From: Phoma sp. XZ068
Taxonomy: Eukaryota; Ascomycota; Dothideomycetes; Pleosporales; Didymellaceae
Direction of reading: 5' to 3'
Assembly: GCA_004835665.1 (NCBI GenBank)
Contig: RBKR01000021.1
Location: 620,001 to 684,000, forward strand
DNA: 64,000 nucleotides
Shown here: positions 56,228 to 64,000 of the stretch, piece by piece
Numbering within the stretch: the first letter of the stretch is position 1
Layout of the letters: every line of letters starts with the position of its first letter
The notes under the pieces: generated by a model
What the model was told of the DNA's origin: nothing
The model's input: only the letters and a program-made list of their open reading frames with translations
Databases searched by the model: none
Translations under genes and position numbers: made by a program

Positions 56228-58401
56228 CTAGGCTTCTGTGAGATCGATGCAATCAGCGGTTGCTGCAAGCCTTGATGAGCCAGATTTTGCGCTTGGTTTG
56301 AGTTCTCGGTGTGTAGGAATAGGACTCGATGAGAAATGCTTGAAACGTGCAGCACGTAGCTGATCAAGCTCGCTTGCGCTTTGTGTCTTAGTATTGACTG
56401 CACGAGGAGCCACTCTCACGTGAAACGCCGCGGAAGTGAGAATATCGGATCTCGCCTGAACGTCTTGTGCGTCTTGAGGCATCGTTAAATTGGTTGATGG
56501 CGAAACAACATTCCCTGCCTTGCGTTCTAGATGTGGTGAATGCATGCTTAATTCGACTGCACGAGCCAAATCCTCGTCTTCGTTCGCTGATGATTCTGGT
56601 GAACCAAGATCCACTATATTGGACAGCGAATCTCGTAATGACGACAACCCCTTGGATTGCCTTGCAGGGGGAAGGCGTAAACCGAGGTCGTCTTCCAGAT
56701 TTGATAGATCGATAACTTCACGGGGTTCCGTCGTTGGTTGCTGTTGGGTGCCTGCCTTTGAAGCTGTCGACCATTGAACATTGCTCCGGCGATTGCTAGT
56801 AGACTGTAGTTTCTGTGTTTGCGTCGAAGGTGTATGAACTGGCCATGTTGGCTGCTTCCTAGGCTCAGATCCACTTGAATGAGCAGGATTGGGTCTTTCG
56901 GCAACTTGTGTACGCTTTTGTGACTTTTGTTTCTTTTGTGATGGGGGCGATGCGTTTCGATCATCAAGTTCAACGTCTGATTGCTCTTTGCGTCTCTTGA
57001 ACTTTGTCTTTGGTCCAGGCGGATGTGGGTCGAGAATTTCGGGGGGCAGGACTTGCTGAAGCCAAAATGCAGGGAAGTAACTGCATTCGACCCGATGAGT
57101 AGGGTCGAATGGGACATTTCTTTTACCTTCCCACATGCCCTCGCGGTCTTCGCCCTCGAAGTCTGCTCTTCGCAAGCTAGTTACTCCGAAGGGTGAAAAT
57201 GTGATCTTGCGTTCCACTAAGCGTAAAGTCATCACATCTTCACTCTTATTGACACGCTGCTTCGTCAGTTTGATATCGTGAACTACCTCTTTTGGAGCTG
57301 TCATTCCCCTTTGCAAAAGCGACCGTGTAAGCAGCACGGGGCCCACCCAGTTCATGTACAACCTTCCCCATATATTGAAGCGGCTACTTGTAACATCGAG
57401 TAGCTCGTGCTCATCAATAATTTGAGGAGCGTCTATACCGAGCGACTTTTCCGTCAGCAAGAGTTCATCGCTGGTGACTTTTGGTCTATAGTACTTTTGC
57501 AGGATCTTGAAATCGGGGAAATCGGTGGGTATGGTTAGGTTTCGTGCGCGAGCCCTTGTTTGGAGGAAGGCACCCAAACGGGTCCTCCAATCCGCACAAT
57601 CTCTTTGGTTGCGACAGAGACACAGGGACTGCGCAAGGGCCCCTTCTCGTACAGCACTCAAAGCTGCTTCTGGTCCGCAACCAGGCAGGCCAGCTGTATG
57701 GTAGTCGCCGCCAACAAGCATAGCAAAGAGCACTAGCCCTTCGCGGTCCAAGTTCAACTTGTCCTTTAGATCATTGGCTCGAACAATGCGAACATTTTTG
57801 TCACTCTTCTTCGTGTTTTCTTTGCTGCGATCCTTATTCCAGTTCTCCTTAGCAACTCGATCATCGTGAAGCCAAAGAGTACATCCAAACATGAGACAAT
57901 CGGAATCTTGAGACCATACGGCATCAACAAGGCCCAGTATTTGCAAGCGGGCACACTCGGCTTCCGCTTCGCCGGGAGCTTCTTGATATGGGATGCCGAA
58001 GCAGCGTAGCATTTGTTTCAGCAACTGCAGTCTTTCGTAATCTATCTTTCTTCCGCCGTTCCTGCCACGTTTGGCAGGTACTCCGGGGCCGTCAAAAACA
58101 AAAACCAGCTGTATGTTGAGGGTCAGGAGCTTGCAGACGCGGTAAAACATGGCCTTCTCGATCCCTTGAAAGGCAGGCTCAGAGGCTGTGTGGGTCAGCC
58201 TAAGGAGTCGAGATACGGAACATACACACCATCACGTATGGCATACACCTGTGCTGTGGTTAGGTTGTTAAAGCGCCAATCTGCCTCGTCCACAGCAATC
58301 CGGAGTGGTCTGCCACATTGTTTGTAATGCTCTTCCGCGAGTTGAGCTATGGGCTTGATTTCCTCAAAATTGCGAATAGTGTCCCAGAGCCTTCCACACA
58401 T
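56228..58401 (-). CDS. Rad2/XPG-family structure-selective nuclease, Yen1/GEN1 type
   Basis: Resolves Holliday junctions and branched DNA in the family. Two exons on the minus strand, 58,401-58,230 and 58,185-56,228, with a 44-bp intron, give 709 residues. An XPG-N region (GRLWDTIRNFEEIKP...LRIAVDEADW) is followed by VFVFDGPGVPAKRGR and the XPG-I acidic cluster (EAPGEAEAECARLQ, SQDSDCLMFG, LVGGDYHTAGLPGCG), so the metal-binding Asp/Glu residues are present. A Yen1-type C-terminal chromodomain-like region (ECSYFPAFWLQQVLP) follows, then a long basic Ser/Thr-rich tail ending CIDLTEA, close to a SUMO-interaction-like motif. Unusual: the N-terminus reads MCGRLW rather than the nearly universal MG-x-x-x-LW, so the start may be wrong or the protein atypical. 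Confidence 0.85.
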
Positions 58402-58789
58402 CAGCAGAAGCCATGAAGCTCGATTACATGCCGTACGCAGGAAGTCCCATGACGTATGGGTTAGATCGGTTTTACTGTTGTGGTAGGACGCTATCTCACT
58501 TTGCGCGTTCGCGTAGAACTTTGAGTCATTCCAGGTTCGTCAAAGTCCAGCCACGAGAGCCGTTCATACACATCGATTGTTTTCTGCAGAGTGGTGCTAT
58601 ATTGGCGCAGAATCATGTCTATGTTTGATAAGGGGAAGCTGAAGTTAGAACCAGGAAAGATGCGTGAAGCTAGCGGGCTTGGCACATTGGTATCCCTTTT
58701 TGGAGTAACGACAGGGGTAGTTGTTGCATGCAATGTCTTCGATTATGGGGCCAGCGCATAGATTATTCAACAGCTGCAATTTGTCGTTA
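58402..58789. other. Intergenic region with a minus-strand coding-like fragment
   Basis: 388 bp between the Yen1-like start and the stop of the next gene. A minus-strand frame (58,491-58,733) reads protein-like (ILRQYSTTLQKTIDVYERLSW) but lacks an ATG at its start. It could be a gene remnant or a missed small exon. Confidence 0.3.
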
Positions 58790-61614
58790 CTACATCGTAC
58801 AGTCCCACACAGCAGACTCATCTAGCTGATTGAAGCTGTGCCATATCTCGGTTTCGAGATAGGAGCTCATTTCCTTCAACTTTTCCTCAGCGCCTTTGCG
58901 CTTTTGCTTCAACGCGTCCCCCAATATCTTCGCCGCCGAGAGAGCCATGTCGGACTTTCGTCCTAAATACCACAAGGCTTGCACGCAATCATCTGCCCTC
59001 TGAAACGCGTCTTCCGCTTCGGAAGTACCATTTACAGAAAACGAAGGCAGCATATGGTCAGTCTCAAGTAGAACCACTCCGGCTTTGGCAAATGCACGAA
59101 TCAATACCGCAGTCCAAGGTTCTGTCAATAAAGCCCCTTGGTTGACGGCGAAGTGAAAATCAATCGATCGTGCAAACGAGGCATTCTCTCGCGGACACGA
59201 GCATCGCGCCAGATCGGAAAGAGCTTGGCAATTGCCCTTGCGAAAGCGAGCCACGAAATCAGTCGAGATGCGGTGAAGCTGCTGAGTTTCCAGGCCAACT
59301 TCGGAATCGTCCACAATCTCGATGAGGTCTGCTAAGAGTAGCGTGGCAAGGTGCCAATGCCCAGTCAAACAGATATACCATGATTGTATGCGAGGCGGCA
59401 GGCTGTCATGATACTGGACACAATCTTGAATGAAGGGAGCATAGAGCCTCTCCCAGTGTTCGCATACGCTGAGAGCAGCTTTGATGGAACGTTCAACTTT
59501 TTCACCGCAACAGTGACGAGAAAGGAGCGTCTGGATCCGTGTAACTTTGCGGAAGAGAAGCACTTTCACCGGAGCCGCATCACACAGAAGAGCAGCAGCC
59601 TGTTCGAACGTGCATGGCCACCGGACAAGGTGCTGTTGCAGCCGGGTTCGCTGATGAGCGAACAGGTGGACATCCCAAACGCCCTCGGTACTCCTGGGCA
59701 CGACTGATCCTACATCGTGCTGCGTCTGATCTGCTGCCGCCTTTGGCTCGTTGGCATAAACATTGCTGTCCTCGTCGGACAAGACCAGTGGTCGCCTATG
59801 CATTGCTGAAGACAGAGTGTCGAACATGACTCCAAGCCAGAAGAGCAGGTCGACCGTAGCGCGATCCGCAGCATCGACACGATTTGCAGCGGGTCTATAC
59901 TGTTTAGTACGTCGATTGGCTCGCGGCTTAAGGGGCATTGTGTCTGCACACATCATCATTCGTGATCTGAGCGAGTGAATCAGCCGAACACCTTTCTCCA
60001 GATGTACAGGAGGCTCCTCAGCGTCAATTGCAAGATTGAGCCTCGACATTAGGTCCGCACATTCCTCTACTTCCACATCTCCCATATTTGACCCGGCCTG
60101 TCCGGGAGAGATGTCCGCTGCCGTGGTAGAATGTTCGGGTTTGGGGCTGTTTGGTCGCTGGGTCAGAGAGAAGACTATATGCGCGAGCACTAGTCTGAAA
60201 GACTCAATATCGCCAGCATCTTTTAAAGCCACGCGTGCCTGGTTCCAGGAAGTAATCTGCAGCGTTCGGTCAAACTCAACGCCACTCCATGAAACATCGG
60301 TACTCTGACTCGTGAAGACCCCTGGGTTTGCACCATGGTTGAACGGGTACTTGGCTCTGCTCCGTTCGGATGATTGGGCCCACTGTGTGGCGAACGAGAA
60401 GATCGCGGAGTTTAGGGCTTTGCCGACTGCTTTGTCTTCGTCAAAGGTAAGCTGCCGCCCCCTGATCGAGGAAGCTAAACGGTCAAGTCGAAAGACGCGA
60501 TGGTACATTCGGTTCCAGTCAGGCCCACCATCTTTTGCTAACGATATGTCTGCTTTTGCGCTGTAGGGGCAAGTCCGTTCGGTCAACCAGCATGAGAGCG
60601 CGTTTTCGAAGCTGTCGTGATAGATCTTCAGTAACCCTTCTCTCAAGAATGCTTTATTTGCAGACGAAACAAACTCGGCTGCAAATGATATGGCTGGATA
60701 AGGTAGCGCACCATTTGAGAGCGAAACGGACGAGCTGCTGCGCCGTCGTTTTCGTCCAGTCCGCAATACAGCATTGTCCACTTCCGGTGCAGGCTCGCTA
60801 ATATTTGCGGTGTCGCCGCTACTTGGCCGTCGACTTCCTTCCTCTACTGTACCTTTCACACTCCCAGGTGGGGTTTCAAGGGATGAGCCTTGACCGGAAT
60901 CACATGTCAGTGGGCTGCCGTCATCCTCGAATACATCGCTGAAACGACCGAGTTGCTCTTTCGCAGATATTTCGATGCAATCATACCACATAGCTGGCGT
61001 GGATCGAAAGGCAGATGTCGAAGAGTCCACCTGGAGTGCTGGTACGCCCGGAAAGTCGCCAAATGTGACCCCTAGTTGAGCTGGGCTTGCCGAGCTCCCA
61101 CTCCCGGTAGTATCTGAATGACATATCGATCCTCCGGTCTGCATTTCCCCTGATGATCCATTGGTGTTGTGAAGCGAGATATCAGTATTGCTGTTCGTTC
61201 GGCGACGTTTCGCCGGTGGGGCTGGATGTGGTGGAGGTTGTGTTGCCTGCGATACCCGCTGCGAGCGCAGCCATTCGAACGTACAGCTCTTTTTCGTCTT
61301 CTCACAGTTTCCACACGCGGCTAACGGCCCATATACATCTACACGGTCAATCGTCTGCTGTGCCGCTCTCAGAGCGAATGCAGCTCACCACTGTAATGGA
61401 AGACACTCGGATGCTCTCCCGATTTACTCGCGTCCAACAACAAGTCTTCAAGTATGGCCGCATCACACGCCCGCTTGCCTTTCCGGCACTGATCGCAACA
61501 TCGATTTTGCTTCCTGGTCGTCTTCGAAGGTTTCGGGGCACTCATCGCCGGAGGCGTGGGCGATGTCCAGGCATAATCAAGGAACGACTTTGGCTGCACA
61601 TCAACAAAATTCAT
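58790..61614 (-). CDS. Zn2Cys6 fungal transcription factor with a long loop in the zinc cluster
   Basis: Two exons on the minus strand, 61,614-61,389 and 61,338-58,790, with a 50-bp intron, give 924 residues. The DNA-binding domain is split by the intron: CDQCRKGKRAC (Cys40, 43, 50) from exon 1 and CGNCEKTKKSC (Cys84, 87, 94) from exon 2, with 33 residues between Cys50 and Cys84. Most Zn2Cys6 factors have 5-16 residues there; AlcR is a known case with an extended loop. The join is supported by phase and by the reading VFHYSDVYGPLAACGNC. The rest is a large helical regulatory region with no fungal_trans signature I can place with confidence. An alternative ATG at codon 24 keeps the zinc cluster. 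Confidence 0.88.
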
Positions 61615-62235
61615 AGTTTTACGCCGGACAGGACGTCGAAATTAGGAAAGAAAAAGAGAACGGCGTGCAGACGAGGGAAAATAGCTTCCACGCCGCTGAC
61701 CCTTCCCATGCACAACCCCGCGCGAACAGCTTACGGGGGTTAAGTCTCGGTGGGTCCGTATCCCGATTGGGGTTTGCGGGGAAAGCTAATGCGCGACCAA
61801 GCACACCTTCCACGCATTCTACGGCTCTTCGCGAGTGAACCTAGAGATAATTTTAATCCTATTGGGCTTTTGAGTCGTGGCACTGAAGTTGGGGGAAGTT
61901 CCGGTTGGGCTTCACGTCCAATCCTCATGGTTATCACCCGGCCGTTGTCCGAGCGTGTTATCAGCCTGTTCCATGCCTGTGCCAATCCGTATGCAATACG
62001 TAGGCCGAAGTTTCCGGACGAATCCATTGTCCTCAGCTCAAAGCTTCTTTCGAGGCGGTCAAGAAGGCCTGATAGGAACTGGCACCGGGAACGTGTTCAC
62101 TGGGTTGTATCAACCACTCGGAGCTCGACAAAAGGCACTACGGATACAGCACACAGCTGGGACGTGCTAGTGGCTACCACTGATAAGGATACCTTGTGTG
62201 CTTTACACGCTATGATATCAACATTTGTTCGAAGC
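61615..62235. other. Intergenic region between tandem minus-strand genes
   Basis: Promoter of the Zn2Cys6 gene and 3' region of the beta-lactamase-fold gene. The 209-codon plus-strand frame from 61,750 runs antisense into the latter and is not called. Confidence 0.45.
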
Positions 62236-63578
62236 TCAAGCACCCAGAGCCTGATACACCTGCCCTTCAATATTGAACCACAAACCAAGAACTTTAGCAT
62301 CAGCGAAAGGAAGTATCTGGGTACAAACAATGCCACCGACTCCTTTCTCACGATCAGCCCACCACCAGCAATTCGGTAGTCCAGCCCAGAATCCAGTGCT
62401 TCTTGACCTTCCGGTCGGACCTCCATTCGACAGCATGAACGTCAGGCCCCAACCTTGAGGTGGATCCCCCTGCACTGGATAGATCTCGGGAATAACATTC
62501 GTAAGATCGGGTTTCGCATCCGGAATGCCTTGACGAGCGAAGTCGGGAAACGTTTCAACCTGATTGGTAAACATTATATCCACCGTGGCCTTCTCGAGTA
62601 GTTTTGCACCGGTTGTTGGCGATGTACCATTGTTCAACAGTGTTGCGATGATTTCTGCAAGTTGTGAGCGAGCTTGATCCGAGCTCACCGAATATCCGGC
62701 GACTTACGTGCGTAGTCCGAAGGCTTTGCGAAACAGCCCGCACCACCACTGTTGAAAACGTCCTTGGTCTCGAAATCGTTTACCATTAACGGCTTGCGTA
62801 GTATATGGTTGCGCGAAATGAGCGAACCATCACTGTTGCGATGGTTCATATAGGCAAGCTTCTTCTTCATCTCCGCAGTCGGGAACATAGAGATGTTCTT
62901 TAGACCTAGTGGCTCAAAAATGTACTTATGGCAGTAGTTGTTCAAAGACAGTCCGGTTGCGCGCTCAAGGGCAATACCGGCGAAGTCAATATTGATGCCG
63001 TACTCCCATCCTTCTCCTGGCTGGAACAGGATCGGCTGTAGCATGTCTTTAATATCACCGGAGAATTCATCAAACCCAGTTGGGTAAGAAAAGTCTCGCA
63101 ATCGTTCATTAAAGAATGTGTAACCAAAGCCAGCTAATACTGGTCAGTCTGTGACCTAATCGAAACCCACAATTGCCTTCCTTCACATACCGGTGTGTGT
63201 AAGCAGCATCCTCAGCGTAATCTTCTTGTTCTTGGGCACAAGAGTTCCATCTTTCTGCAAGACCTGCACCTCTTTGAGTTCTGGAACCAAGTCCTCGAGC
63301 TGGTCTCCATTGTCCAGGCGCAGCTTGCCCTGTTCCACCAGCTGCATGCATGCCAGGCCAGCGATCATCTTCGTGCACGAAGCAATCCAGAACATGTTCT
63401 CCACCGTCATTGGCTCAGAGGAACTAACGCCTCGCTGGCCTGCAGCATGTGCAAATAGCTCTTTACCGTCTTTGCCTACTACAACAACGCTAGCTCCTGG
63501 GATGCCGGTTTTGGGGTCGGCGCACGCATCGTCGACCGTCTTCTGGAGGCTGTTGAGGACTGTTTTGGACAGTGGCAT
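62236..63578 (-). CDS. Beta-lactamase-fold serine hydrolase / acyltransferase (class C, LovD/EstB-like)
   Basis: Exons on the minus strand: 63,578-63,191, 63,133-62,708 and 62,654-62,236, giving 410 residues; introns of 57 and 53 bp. The catalytic SxxK is SCTK at residues 67-70. The family landmark LLTHTAGFGYTFFN is restored exactly across the first intron, and a Tyr-containing GEGWEYGINIDFAG matches the YxN/YxK-type second motif. The C-terminal part has GWGLTFML and W-rich segments of fungal members. No signal peptide, so it is likely intracellular. Such fungal proteins act as esterases, transesterases or acyltransferases; true antibiotic resistance is not implied. Start: MPLSKTVL; the upstream TTG is ignored. 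Confidence 0.9.
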
Positions 63579-64000
63579 CTTGGCAATATCACTGGACAAC
63601 CGGTAAGTTCACGGTATGATGGTATTCGAGACATTGCGATGTTTAAATAGGTACTTGAGGACAGATTCGGTACACAGCTTCATCCTGAGCTCCGGACGTG
63701 TTCCGCAGACGGTGAGGGGACCCCAGCAGCAACCCCCGCCAAAGCGAACACCAACCCCGCGCACAAAAGGATCACGCTGTAGCTTCATTCTGTATGATGT
63801 CGATCACAACGGATCCGAGAGTGACAGGTCGGAACCTTCACGAGGTGCGGGGGCAAAGCTAGTCCTTCTATCACGGTACTGCAAGGCTGAGCCGAAACTT
63901 CCGGAGCCCTGACGCCTGCCAGGAGCTCTAACGGAAGTTTAATACACCAATGGATCACTATTGCACTAACTTTGTCTATCCGTCATTTTCTGTGAAGTTG
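63579..64000. other. Upstream region of the beta-lactamase-fold gene, no gene seen
   Basis: Promoter side of the gene ending at 63,578. No supported coding region reaches the window edge. Confidence 0.5.

Noticed and set aside
61750..62379. 209-codon plus-strand ORF
   Set aside because: Runs antisense into the last exon of the beta-lactamase-fold gene and has no features of its own.
51554..63578. A polyketide biosynthetic cluster from the type III PKS to the LovD-like gene
   Set aside because: A hypothetical gene and a Yen1-like repair nuclease lie between, and no tailoring enzyme or transporter is present; proximity alone is not enough.
23000..64000. tRNA or rRNA genes in the balanced region
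   Set aside because: I looked for tRNA B-box-like ggttcgaatcc stretches with matching acceptor stems and found none that fold convincingly by eye; a tRNA-scanning run would settle it.

Overview
The window looks like a filamentous ascomycete chromosome (Pezizomycotina; most like Dothideomycetes/Pleosporales, order less certain). Support: introns of 44-71 bp with GT...AG ends, a fungal gene set (Zn2Cys6 regulator, Ypt7, fungal type III PKS, DUF6536-type membrane protein), and a sharp split between an extremely AT-rich, CpA/TpG-poor block (1 to about 22,970) and a balanced gene-rich block (about 22,980-64,000). The AT block carries the hallmark of repeat-induced point mutation (RIP).

The AT block is built of nested LTR retrotransposons that can be resolved by their LTRs and target-site duplications (TSDs). 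A split LTR-like block called X here (left part before 6,783, right part from 22,508) was hit by a Ty3/gypsy chromodomain element, Z1 (6,783-22,507; 233-bp LTRs; TSD gtaag). The reverse transcriptase of Z1 was hit by a second LTR element, W (9,490-17,883; 236-bp LTRs; TSD tctta). W in turn holds a 508-bp solo LTR (13,981-14,488; TSD ctagc) that shows almost no RIP. To the left are the 3' part of a second Z copy (1,990-4,016), the 3' end of another chromodomain element (1-1,989) and a minus-strand gag relic (4,017-6,168).

The balanced block holds, in order: acetoacetyl-CoA synthetase (-), a Cys-rich hypothetical gene (+), the Rab7 GTPase Ypt7 (+), an SLC35F/EamA membrane transporter (+), tRNA pseudouridine-55 synthase Pus4 (-), a DNAJC17/Cwc23-type J protein (+), a DUF6536-type membrane protein (+), a GH78 alpha-L-rhamnosidase (-) divergent from an MFS sugar transporter (+), a gene-poor 3 kb, a Gln/Gly-rich glycine-zipper protein (-), a single-pass membrane protein (+), a type III polyketide synthase (-), a hypothetical protein (+), a Yen1/GEN1-type nuclease (-), a Zn2Cys6 transcription factor with a long interfinger loop (-) and a beta-lactamase-fold serine hydrolase/acyltransferase (-).

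Most of these are ordinary housekeeping or accessory genes. The clearest functional pairing is the divergent rhamnosidase and sugar transporter, which could release and import sugar from rhamnosides. The most striking structure is the nested retrotransposon stack. Exon joins were worked out by hand from splice signals, reading phase and family similarity; every joined coding sequence listed as a gene is a whole number of codons, except that the 5' end of the Cys-rich gene at 28,237 is unresolved.
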